From: Malus domestica
Taxonomy: Eukaryota; Streptophyta; Magnoliopsida; Rosales; Rosaceae
Length of the DNA stretch: 64,000 nucleotides
Assembly: GCF_042453785.1 (NCBI RefSeq)
Contig: NC_091674.1
Coordinates: 4,642,001-4,706,000, forward strand
Direction: 5' to 3'
Part shown: one piece after another, positions 33,921 to 43,216 of the stretch
How the letters are laid out: each line of letters begins with the position of its first letter
Position numbering within the stretch: position 1 is the stretch's first letter
The notes under the pieces: generated by a model
Told to the model about the DNA's origin: nothing
The model's input: the letters and a program-made list of their open reading frames with translations, nothing else
The model's database searches: none
Made by a program: the position numbers and the translations under genes

Positions 33921-36900
33921 TCAATACACGGCATATTTGGCTTGCATATCCCAGAACTCCTTAGTTTGCTTCACTATCTCTGTGCGTTCGGCGTTGTACC
34001 TCTCTTTCCAATAGTCTTTGCACCTGGTAGGGTTTTAGGAGTCAGAAAAGGGTAGTTCTCTCACAATAAGTTAAAAACCATTGAAGACTTTCAATTTTCT
34101 GACCTTGTCTTCAAGAGCAGATCTAGTTCCAACATGTGCACTGCTTTAGCAAACACTCCAGCCTGCATTCGAGGAGGATACGAACTTAGGATCAAACGAT
34201 ATATGATATGAAATTTCAATCTTTTCTTTCAAATTTTATATAAGATTATCACCAGTTTGTTCAAAAACTAGCTACATACCTCTCTGCATAGTGGGCACTT
34301 TGCATCCAGGCCTGCAGATTTAGGGCCTTGGAAAATAAACACAGAAGCAGCTGCGCAAGCACAAGACTTGCAGAACAGGTGGCCGCAGCTCAACGCATAT
34401 GGATTGAAAACAGTTTCCTGTGAGTCATCAAATACACATCAGAATTCAGAACAGTTACGTACAAATGCCAACTTTTTCTCATTCAGAATGCAAGTGAAAG
34501 GACCTTACCAAGCATACAGCACAAGTCAGATCATATTCCATCTTTAAGTTGTCAGGAAGCATCAATGTAATTGTAGGTGGTGCCGCATCGAGATCACAGG
34601 AAAAGCGACCAGAAACCTCATTGAGCTCTTCATCATCTAATCCATCAAGATTCAAATAAAAAGCACCCAATTCTATAAGCCAAGGTGATTGTAAAATCTC
34701 AATATGTTGAGCCCGCATCTTGGATTTGAAAAGCTTGCCATTCTCAGAGCTATGTATCTGTAGTATTAGATTTTGAACGAAGGAACGCTGTTAGATACAG
34801 AACACCATCAACCAAGTTAGCAAGGAAAAAAAAATGACCAATCGCGTGCATACTTTATCATATTTCTCAAGGATTTTTCTAATAGCAATTGCGTTCATCG
34901 TAACATACTCAATCAGCATCCGCCCTTTTTCTACCATGGCTTGTTGATCATTCACGAAACACTGACGCAACCGCAGTAAGTATCTCTGCGCTCCAGTAGC
35001 AACATGGAGATGGAGGAGATGTCTGACTCTCAAACTAAAACATAGAGCTATGTCCGAAACCTCCTTCATTAACTCTGTGAAAAAGGCCTGATCACACACT
35101 ACAATATAGAAAATTGATAGCAGATGAGTGAGACAACGGAATATGGTTATAACTTATAAGTAAGCAACAATGCTAACACCGAGAAGAAATAACAAATAAC
35201 TTTACATGTAAGCTCAGTCTAGAGAAATATATTAGTCATGATATGTCACTTCTTTAACAAAATTCCCAAATGTCGACATCCTTCTAAGAAACAAGGAAAG
35301 TAGGAAAGCACGATTGGGGCAGCATCTCACATTCGTTAGGAAAGTTGGAATAAGTTCTTTTTGTTATTTGAAAATACCTGCACACTCGGTTCTACAGAGT
35401 AAAACTAAACCCGAAAAGGGGCTAAAACGCTAAAAACAGCATGGTTTATGCCTACGATTTCTTCAAATCCTTTGAGCAGAATGTAGCTACCTGGAAACCA
35501 ATTGGGTAAATCTCAATCTTAAACCCCGAAACCTTGATCATACCAAAAATCAAAACCCATGTTTCCTGGCTTCTTTAGAGATAGGCTCTTGTAACTCTTG
35601 TTTACTAAAATTAAACATATCTATCTTTAAACATTTAAATAAAATCCAAAATTTAAGCTTGTTGACATGTGAAAAAATAAGTAACCTATTATTAACTTAA
35701 CCTACAATAATGATGAATTTTGTTGAGTATTAACCGACATGATTTGAGAGTTTTTTTTTTCCTTCCCGTGAAATCCTTATTTCCATCTGGCTTTTTTTTT
35801 CTTTTTTTTTTTAAGCAATCTAACCTTTTAAAATTCAAATAGTGGTGCACTATTGTGTGTGTAAAATAATTTACCTACATTTATTTATAAAGCATAATTT
35901 TTTGTGACATTCATTAAGCCAGTATTATTACATATATCAAGCATATTTTATTGTTATTATACATTGCTATAAATTTATAACATTAATTTTTTTTTTTGTA
36001 AAACTACTGATTCTTTCTTACAACCCGCATGAAATTAATTGTGTACATCAAACAGCCAAATAATGGTATTTTAGGCATCCGGAAAAAAAAATTAAATATG
36101 TAAAGTCAAACATAATTATTGAGTGCTACTAGACCCATCTCATTATTTTATTTCCCTACCCACCTTATAATTTGACCCACTATAAAAAGTTAAAAATTGA
36201 AATGTTATTTCTTCCCCCATTGTTATCCCTAAAATATCCTCTAATTTATATCTAAACTCATTCTATTTTAATTTATCATAATGTCATCACCCCAGCCGCA
36301 CCACCCCCTCAAAACGTCACCCACCCTGTCAGCAACCAAACCTTTGACACCTTCTTGGTGGCATCTCCTTTGGGAACAGAGAAAAACGGGGGAGGGAAGT
36401 AGAGAGAGAAACGGGAAGGGAGGAAGAGAGAGAAGCACGAGGGAGAGAGAGGACGAAGATCCCCTCTCTTTGTCAGCAATGGTTGAAATACAATTTTGAT
36501 GGAACATAGGTGGACATCAGTGGGGTGGGGGCTGGGTTATGGAGTGGTGGTGGGTGATGAGGAGGGAGATTTTCAGTCTTCCAGTTTGAGAGAGAGATGG
36601 AGGGATGGTGGTGGGGAGAGGGAAAAACGGGGTGGGGACAGGGGAAATGGTAGTGGGTTTTTTTTAGTGTTTTATTTTTTATTTTTTTGAGATGTAGTAA
36701 CATTAATTATAATAAAATAGATAAGGGTTTAAAAGTCTTTTTATAAAAGGATAAACATGTCATTAATATTTTTACTAAAACGTGGGTGAGAAGATAGGAC
36801 AATAGGGTGGGTTTATAACCACTCTTAATGAATTTACTTATGTGAAACCTAAGTCAATGAGCTTTATTGAAATAAAAAACTTATGATGAGTTTTATTTGG

Positions 36901-37209
36901 AAAAAAATTGAATTTCATGAGCTAAAGTTACATTTTCAGTAAAACAATAACCCAATTGATAACAAGTTTATTAAAATAAATTAAATAACTGGGGAGTAAA
37001 TTCTTACAAGGGCAAGATTGGCATTGGCACAACTGCTGATTTTGATTAGAAGCACCTTCTTGTCCTTGAGCAGCTGAAGATTCATGCGAGCAATTCTGAC
37101 AAGTCTTGAGAACATTCTTCAGCCGCTTGTACTCGACATGCGAGCAATTCTCCGAGAATCGTATCTTTTCCTTGTGCAAAAACTCGGTGTAAGTCTCTCC
37201 AAATTTCAT
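33921..37209 (-). CDS. NLA: SPX-RING E3 ubiquitin ligase, NLA/BAH1 family
   Basis: Known members ubiquitinate phosphate transporters at the plasma membrane and tune phosphate and nitrate responses. Six exons join in frame: 37209-37008, 35098-34854, 34757-34509, 34417-34280, 34162-34104 and 34023-33921, giving 331 residues, close to the usual 330-340. All introns are GT-AG. The start at 37209 gives the family N-terminus MKFGETYTEFLHKEKIRF, chosen over an ATG eight codons upstream. SPX signatures are HVEYKRLKNVLKTC and RLRQCFVNDQQAM. The C3HC4 RING uses C228, C231, C243, H245, C248, C251, C273 and C276 (CAVC, SCGHLFCKSC, CPLC). The last exon ends KDYWKERYNAERTEIVKQTK...AVY. Intron 1 is 1.9 kb and carries a MITE. 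Every key residue seen is present, so the gene looks functional. Confidence 0.92.
36121..36825. mobile_element. Probable 0.7-kb MITE in NLA intron 1
   Basis: The ends GAGTGCTACTAGACCCATC and, read backwards, GAGTGGTTATAAACCCACC are imperfect inverted repeats, extended by CCCACC and CTTCTCACC-like matches. The interior has a purine-rich GAGAGAG/GGGGTGG tract (36380-36620) without a supported gene. Confidence 0.5.
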
Positions 37210-38040
37210 ATTTTCCCGATGAATCCAATGCAATTTAGTCCGGCTTCTGAAACCCTAGAAACCGGGGAAAGCCGGAGGAAAATGAAAAATGAACGATTTG
37301 GAGTGAGATGAGAATAAGGAGGTGGCGGCGGAGGTGGGAGAAGGTTTTAGGAGCCAAGCTCCCACCCAAGGCTTGATTCCTTCTCAATTTTCTCAGGAAA
37401 CAAACGAAGGTTTATAAAGGAAAATGAGTGGTGGCGACGGAGCACACGCGGAAGTTGAAGCGAGTTTAAACGGGAAAATAGCGCGCGCTTTTTATGGAGT
37501 TACCGTTGCGCGTTTACTAAGTTGAACCAAGTTTAAGAGAATGGCTTAGGTTGAACGACAAGACACAGTCGTCCATAGTTAACGCATATTCTTGGAGTAA
37601 TTTTAGGAAATAACTTAGGTGAAATGGGTAGACATAGTTGCCGATAGTTTACGCATATACATCGAATTTCTTCCAAAAAAAAAAAAATTATACGAAATAT
37701 ATTACCGTATCACGTAAGTCGTAAAGTGCTTCTATTCTAGGCTTTTAACAAGTACGTAATTTGTTTTGAACAACTACGTAGTTTGAAGAAAGGTTTTACA
37801 AAAACAACTACGTACGACGTGTCACACAACATGCATATATGGTTTGAAGAAATTCAACCCCCCACATATCGCTTGTATTTTTCTTTTCTTTTCTCAACTT
37901 TTGCATATTCGCTGAGTTTCTTTTGGTCACCACAAACCACCAAATAATTTATTCAGAGTCATTTTTATGTATTTTGTGTACACGATAATCATTCCCTAAA
38001 TTTGGACGCTAGTTGTAAATTTTTTACATTTTAAAAAATT
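37210..38040. other. Upstream region of the NLA-type gene
   Basis: The minus-strand 5' UTR and promoter should lie here. I see GC-rich sequence to about 37500 and then AT-rich DNA. No TATA box or miRNA site could be assigned with confidence. Confidence 0.4.
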
Positions 38041-38269
38041 TGGGAAATTTTATTTAAACCCATTTAACTTCTTTTAACACCCAACTTAAATTTTAAATGT
38101 TAATTGTCTATTTCATCCTATTGCATAATTACTATTAAGTACAAAATGAAATTAATAATAAAACTCAAATTTATCAATAAACCCAAACACTATAATTAAA
38201 TTAAACCCTACGATCACTCTTTGTTTATCCTAAATTAAACCCAAACACTATTGCTCTGATATTTATCTT

Positions 38270-39573
38270 ATTCATATTGCTTGGAAGGCTAATTTTCTCT
38301 TTACTCGTGAAGATGTTGAAGACAAATATATTCCTGGAGGCACAACCAATGGAACTCTAACAGGAAAAGAATGAAACTTGTTTGTACCATACTTGACCAA
38401 TCCCGAAACTACCGAGCACCGGCCAACGCTATACTGTCAAGGACCCAGAAGAGTTCCCCTCCGACCAGGAGGCCAATCACTACTCGACACGTGTCAAGAT
38501 TAGAAGCCAATCAGAGCACAGCACGTGTCGACATCAAGAACCAATCACAACATGACACATGTCAATGTGACAAAGCTACAAGTTTTTCTATAAATAGGGG
38601 TCATTCCCCCACAATATTGCCTAATGCCATTTGTGTTAAATCATTCACAAGAACTCACTAAATTGAGAGCTTGATCCTTTGTACTTGTGTAAGCCCTTCA
38701 CTACTAATAAGAACTCCTCTACTCCGTGGACGTAGCCAATCTGGGTGAACCACGTACATCCTGTGTTTGCTTCTCTGTCTCTATTCATTTACGTACTTAT
38801 CCTCACTAGTGACCGAAGCAACCAAGCGAAGGTCACAAAACCTGACACTTTCTGTTGTACCAAAGTCTTCGCTGATTTTGTGCATCAACAAAACTAAAAG
38901 AAAGAAGGTAAAAATTTTGAAGCTTAAACTTTTCTCTGCAATATTTTAGGCAACTTCTGTGACATTCCCAGGTTTCTGTTGTTGATAATGTTCGCTAGAA
39001 GGAACTCGGAGCTCTTGTAGCAGTCTGGCTTGTAATACTTGCATTGCAGATTGCTAAGGTTTTTATCTAGTGTCATACGTAGTTGGTTTTCCTTACACCG
39101 AATCTTTCCATTTGGAGTCTCCTTCACTTTTTTGCATTAAGAAATTAGATTAACGTGAATCTTACTTGTCGGTGCAGACTTATGTGAAGAAATGTTCCGG
39201 AACATATTGGTTGATAGAACTCTTGCAGTTACATACATCTTCCATGCTTCTTGTACTAGGAAAAGAAAAACTTCTTTGTGCTTGCAGATAGCCAGAAATA
39301 TGACCAAAATGAGACTCCCATTGATGGAATTTTTTCTTGTCGTATAAATTAGATTCCAGTGGCTATTGGAGTAACTTCATATCGGGCAGTTAATATGTAC
39401 AAAAGGCGCAGAGTAATTGCATCGAAGGAAGAAGCAAGCACAAAGTGGCCAGTTTACAAGCTTATTGCATATTGCGCTGGTGGCATAACAGCTGGTATCC
39501 TTGGTGGATTGCTTGGCCTTGGCAGAACATTCATGTTAGGTCCCCTTTTTTTGGAGATGGGAAAGCAAGTGGG
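38270..39573 (+). pseudogene. Sulfite exporter TauE/SafE family gene fragment
   Basis: The family consists of multi-pass membrane carriers of sulfite and similar anions. Segments in order: LFTREDVEDKYIPGGTTNG (about 38297-38355), cut by the solo LTR, resuming as TKRKK and a GT donor at 38908; exon 38972-39058 (VSVVDNVR, stop, then KELGALVAVWLVILALQIAK); exon 39178-39228 (TYVKKCSGTYWLIELLQ), whose donor is TT instead of GT; exon 39353 to about 39573 (IPVAIGVTSYRAVNMYKRRR, then GGLLGLGRTFMLGPLFLEMG). The stop replaces a Trp codon conserved in the family. Only a middle part of the gene is present, bounded by transposon ends, so it is a captured fragment and not a decayed full gene. Confidence 0.8.
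38372..38887 (+). mobile_element. Solo LTR inserted into the captured TauE exon
   Basis: Starts TGAAACTTGTTTGTACC and ends TTTTGTGCATCA. It holds a TATAAATA box (38589-38596) and GTGGACGTAGCC, a phrase also found in LTRs at 57660 and 61060. AAGAA before it and ACAAA after it may be a decayed 5-bp duplication. The outer exon parts rejoin in frame when it is removed. Confidence 0.65.
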
Positions 39574-39730
39574 TGAAAAGATAAATCCACATATTGAATT
39601 GGGTTTATGGGGGTATATTAGGTATTAAATTTCGGTTTAAAGAGATATTAATAGTTTAGTTAAAAATTAAATGGGTTAAAAGAGTAAGTTGGGTGTAGAA
39701 ATAGGTTAGATGGGTTTAAATAAAATTTCC

Positions 39731-40154
39731 TAAAAAATTTTACTGATTTTAATATTTCGTTTAAATTTGTTTAATTACTCGATATAATAAAATTGTGTAG
39801 GCCTGTTTTTTTTTTTTTTTTTTTTTTTTATGCAATGGTAGATATTCATTAGGGGCAAAAGTCAAGTCACTTCAAAAACCAACAAAGGATTACAAAAATA
39901 TGATCAATCTTAAAAAAGTACAACCAGTTACATAAGGTCCTCAAAAAAAGGGTCAGTGATTAAAGACGGAGGGCAATCGATTCGTTCACTTTTATCCTTA
40001 ATACCATGGTACAAAATATCGATATTATCGGCGATATTTCGCTGATAATATCGTTTTTGTAAGACAACGATATTTTCACACTATCCCATTAATTTTCGTT
40101 AATATATCGCGATATTATCGATAATATCGTCATATTATCGACAATATCGATAAT
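39731..40154. repeat. Poly-T tract and CGATATTATCG-rich repeat
   Basis: A run of more than 20 T residues near 39808-39830 could be the poly(A) tail of a minus-oriented retroposon; its body was not identified. From about 40010 to 40165 palindromic words CGATATTATCG and CGATAATATCG recur many times. Similar words recur at 42240-42312. Confidence 0.45.
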
Positions 40155-40241
40155 ATCGTGTAGACCAAGGGCCCACATATCAAATATTAAACTGATAAGA
40201 CCAAATACACTTGATCTCAGCCAAAAGGCCGAGAAAGCCAT
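40155..40241 (-). pseudogene. U2: U2 spliceosomal snRNA, truncated and diverged
   Basis: On the minus strand from 40241: CTTTCTCGGCCTTTTGGCTG, AGATCAAGTGTA, then CTTATCAGTTTAATATTTGA and TATGTGGGCCC. This follows the 5' third of plant U2 in order. The segment that pairs with the intron branch point (GUAGUA in U2) is replaced and shortened (GTATTTGG). The 3' two-thirds, with the Sm site and stem-loops III and IV, are missing; sequence runs into CGATATTATCG repeats right after stem-loop II. The RNA cannot act in splicing, so it is a pseudogene even though its promoter is preserved. Confidence 0.8.
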
Positions 40242-40265
40242 GCATGTGGCAGTGTTGGGCTTTCG

Positions 40266-40318
40266 ATTTTATACACGTCTTAACTCTCCTACATTCTTCA
40301 GCTGGCCGATGTGGGACT
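40266..40318 (-). promoter_or_regulatory. Plant U-snRNA promoter: USE and TATA box
   Basis: AGTCCCACATCG (40318-40307, minus) matches the plant upstream sequence element. TATAAAAT (40273-40266) follows about 33 bases later and lies 32 bases before the U2 start at 40241. USE near -70, TATA near -30 and this spacing are the known layout of pol II-type plant snRNA genes. Confidence 0.8.
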
Positions 40319-40424
40319 AGAACCGTGCTTTCTTGCAGAGTTGCAGTGCTGTTTCTGACTTCGTCCTCTAAGGCAACAACATCTTATAGCTTTCAGACCA
40401 CAAAACTACAACAACCAGGAATTT

Positions 40425-40610
40425 AACATGCCATGGGATTGATCCAGGAGATCAACATGTCCTCTTTTCTCGTCCTCTTTCTGGCTGCATCATCTTTCAG
40501 TTTCTTCCCTAGCTCGGTTTGAAGAATAGAGCTTGAAACAAGAAATTGAATGGGGAAGTGGGATCTGCAAAAGCTTTCTGTTCCTTGACAAGTTTATGCT
40601 TCTAAATTGT
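40425..40610 (-). pseudogene. Exon-like coding fragment, family not recognised
   Basis: On the minus strand KLVKEQKAFADPTSPFNFLF reads in one frame. After a shift, ILQTELGKKLKDDAARKRTR and KEDMLISWINPMAC follow, with a stop near 40427. Composition looks like a real charged, helical protein tail rather than chance. I cannot name the family. It lies between the U2 promoter and the QWRF-like exon, on the same strand. Confidence 0.35.
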
Positions 40611-40984
40611 TGAAGAGATTGCTGAATGCCAATCACAAACATGGTAGCAAATCATCTACGCAGCAAACCGCGAAAGTTGCCCGAAAACTTCATCAAACTC
40701 GAAAACTACAGAAACCCAGAATCTAGGGTGTAGACCTCACCAGCTGAAGCATCACAAACAGGAACTACACATTCAAACGGACATCAACACAAATTGACGC
40801 AATTATGCTGAATTTTATAATCTCAAATAACAAATTCACCGAATGTAAAACCAATTCTTACAAATTCTACTTACAATTTGAACGAATTAAACAAAATATT
40901 AAACTCCAAGTTGAACGAACGAAATTATCATCGCCATTAAACAAAAACCCAGATGAGAATTTATCGAAAATGAACAGCCATACC

Positions 40985-41340
40985 TGCATGCAGCTCCTTC
41001 TTCTGTCAAAGATTGAATCCTTACGCTGGACGCGATCTTCGTACCTGTCGTTTCCGAGGTGGTCAGCGAGAATGTCGAGCTTCTTGTGCAACGAGTTTGA
41101 AGAGGGCCATAGTCCGCGGGTGGGGCCCGAATAGTCGAGCTGCGTTTTGGGCTTTCGATCATCGGAGAAAGGTGAAACAGGTTTGCGCCGGACCGGCGAG
41201 ATGGGATGGTTCGGCGAGGGGAGCGTGGTGGTTGGCAATGATAGAAACCTCGAGCTTACTTCGCGGGATTTAGCTCTTCTGGGTTTGTGGGATTGGTCTG
41301 TCAGTGATCGTTCTTCATTCTGTGTTGTGTGCTTTTGCAC
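40985..41340 (-). pseudogene. 5' exon of a QWRF-motif (AUGMIN subunit 8-like) gene, fragment
   Basis: Minus-strand ATG at 41340 begins MQKHTTQNEERSLTDQ. It continues KPRRAKSREVSSRFLS, SPVRRKPVSPFSDDRKPK, TRGLWPSSNSLHKKLDILAD and RRRSCMQ, then a GT donor (GTATGG). Basic REVSSR(F/Y)xS and GLWPS motifs are typical of the disordered N-terminus of QWRF/AUG8 microtubule-associated proteins. The conserved C-terminal QWRF region was not found downstream, so only the start of the gene is here. The family call is moderately sure. A TA microsatellite lies just upstream. Confidence 0.5.
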
Positions 41341-41355
41341 TTTGCAATCTCTCTC

Positions 41356-41358
<3 letters not shown>

Positions 41359-41398
<40 letters not shown>
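41359..41398. repeat. (TA)n microsatellite
   Basis: About 20 uninterrupted TA units directly upstream of the QWRF-like exon. ORFs with Tyr-Ile repeats here are artefacts. Confidence 0.9.
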
Positions 41399-41401
<3 letters not shown>

Positions 41402-41689
41402 AACTTCAGACTGACTGGAGGCGGAGGAATAGAGGAGGAGGCGGAGGATGAGGAGGTGGAGGAGGGAGGGATCTCTCTCTCTCTCTCCTCTCTCTTTTGG
41501 TTAAAGCCCGATTTCGTGGGAAGCCCAAGTTTTTTAAGTGTTTTAGAAAGCCCAAATGAATCCCTCCATTCTCGGCCCAATGAAGGCCCCAAACTCGCAG
41601 GGACTTGGGCTGGTAATAAGGACCCCAAGGTGACATCGTCTTCAATGATTTTCAGGTGTCGGTGTTGGACTAAGCCACACAATAGGTTA

Positions 41690-41890
41690 TTAGTAATTTA
41701 GAGTCGAACTTGTCATGAGAGTATGACTCCCATATTGGAAAAATGAGTAACTTTATAAGAAATTAAGCTATTCTTCATATTGCCAATTGGTTCACCTTCT
41801 TCATGTGTTAGGTCAATAACCACACATTGCTCCACATCACTCGATTGGCGTTGTCCATATGGAACGCTTAGAAGTTATTTTCTACACTCA
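41690..41890 (+). mobile_element. Diverged relic of the TRIM family at 32843
   Basis: GACTCCCATATTGGAAAAATG, then TTCATATTGCCAATTGGTTC and ATGTGTTAGGTC occur in the same order and spacing as in the TRIM LTR and its internal part. Strongly diverged. Confidence 0.4.
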
Positions 41891-42312
41891 CAATATTTGC
41901 CAGCTCGCTATATAATCAACTTAAATCAGTTAAATCCATCATGCAATGCATTTTCTTACCATGCAATGTATAAAGTGTAAAATATTGTACTAATTCATTA
42001 TATATAAATGATTATGGTGTGTTTAGACTTCTTTCATTAATTACTACATATTTTCTACACTCACAATGTTTGTCAGTTCGCTATATAATCAACTTGATAA
42101 TGTTAAATCCATCATGCAATGCATTTCCTTCCAATTTTTTGTGATAAACTAATAGATAATTGACTAAATAAACATCCTGCAAAGTTTCAATAAAAATTTC
42201 CAAGTTTTTCTTACAATTTCCGTGGTTTCCATGTAATTTTTATCGATATCGATATTATCCCGATATTTTCGTGTTTTCGGACTACCGATATTTCCGATAT
42301 TACCGATATTTT
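41891..42312. other. AT-rich DNA ending in a CGATAT repeat cluster
   Basis: A segment around ATCATGCAATGCATTT(T/C) is duplicated near 41937 and 42110. From 42240 to 42312 words CGATATTATCCCGATATTTTC and ACCGATATT recur. Confidence 0.5.
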
Positions 42313-43216
42313 CTTCCTTGCTTAATACTCAAACTGTAACGAGGCATACGATGAGCCATGGTGTTGGCTTGACGATGAATATGGGTACAAAATCCTTCAA
42401 TGATTGTAGGAAGCCAAAACTTAGAATCTTTTATAATGTTGCCAATGGAAGACAAATTACGAGAAGAAACAGAAATAGCACCCAACGAATCTCCTTCAAT
42501 GATAGTGTTGTGGAAACCCCACGCCGCTCAAACCACACCATTTCTAAGAGCCAAAGCCTTTGACTGATGAGGGAGAAGACATCCCGAAAATTCTTGCAAA
42601 AACCAGCCATAAATTTTCCTGCATCATCCCTAATCACGATACTCGCCCCTCCAATTTTCTCAACCCCATTTCAAGCTCTATCAAAATTCATCTTCAGACG
42701 ACATTGAGGGCGTAGCGACCATTTAGTAGGGCTAGGAACAGAGGAATAGGGACCAGAAGAGTAAGAGTTTATTCTAATGAATTCCTACCACCAAGGGATG
42801 GCCCAAGCCACAGCCAAATATGGTGGATTGCATTTGTCATTCCAAAACCTAGCATTCCTGCATTTCCAATTTACCCAAACCACCACCAAGGCAACATCGA
42901 AGCTGTCGTTGGAAGGTTGGTAGCAAGCTCAAAAAATCAGTCCATCACCGATGCTGGTTCAGGATGTCTTGGCAAAGAGTTAAGAGGGGGGAGCGGATCC
43001 AAGAGCATAGAGCGGAATGACACTCTTTGAAAAGATGAATCGTGGAATCCACACAGGAGTTGCAGAAAACACACGATAGATCTGTCGATATTTGTTTCCT
43101 CGCAAGGTTAACCCTCGTGGGGGTGAGGTCTCTGCATAAGCGCCAAGTGAACATACGAACCTTGGGGGGAACGTTAACATTCCTGATACCCAATTAATTT
43201 GAACTGCTCCTAACAC
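42313..43216 (-). pseudogene. 3' part of an L1-type LINE: zinc-binding and RNase H-like domains
   Basis: The minus strand carries the reverse-transcriptase zinc-binding region VPPKVRMFTWRLCRDLTPTR (about 43170-43110) with CVFCNSCVDSTIHLF. Further on is the RNase H-like domain: IRDDAGKFMAGFCKNFRDVF (about 42636), EGDSLGAISVSSRNLSSIGN and HRQANTMAHRMPRYS (about 42340). Frames change several times. Endonuclease and the reverse transcriptase core are absent, so it is a 5'-truncated copy, the usual fate of LINE insertions. Confidence 0.7.

Larger units (their letters stand above)
38041..39730. mobile_element. Pack-MULE-like element carrying TauE/SafE exons
   Basis: Terminal inverted repeats of about 50 bp: the left arm reads GGAAATTTTATTTAAACCCA, then CACCCAACTTA; the right arm, read backwards, gives the same two blocks. 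The 9-bp sequence TAAAAAATT sits on both outer sides (38032-38040 and 39731-39739), the duplication size of Mutator-like elements. Between the ends lie spliced exons of a sulfite-exporter-family gene and a solo LTR that arrived later. No transposase is present. Confidence 0.75.

Noticed and set aside
34091..34162. NLA-type protein ending early at a TGA (34091-34093) with a truncated C-terminus
   Set aside because: The exon has a good donor (AAG|GTCAGA) at 34103, and a further exon at 34023-33921 restores the family C-terminus KDYWKER in frame.
37210..38040. miR827 target site in the NLA 5' UTR, as known in Arabidopsis
   Set aside because: I looked for the complementary word upstream of 37209 and did not see it; an intron in the 5' UTR could hide it.
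41359..41682. Minus ORF with a Tyr-Ile repeat tail
   Set aside because: Product of the TA microsatellite and GAG/CTC simple sequence.
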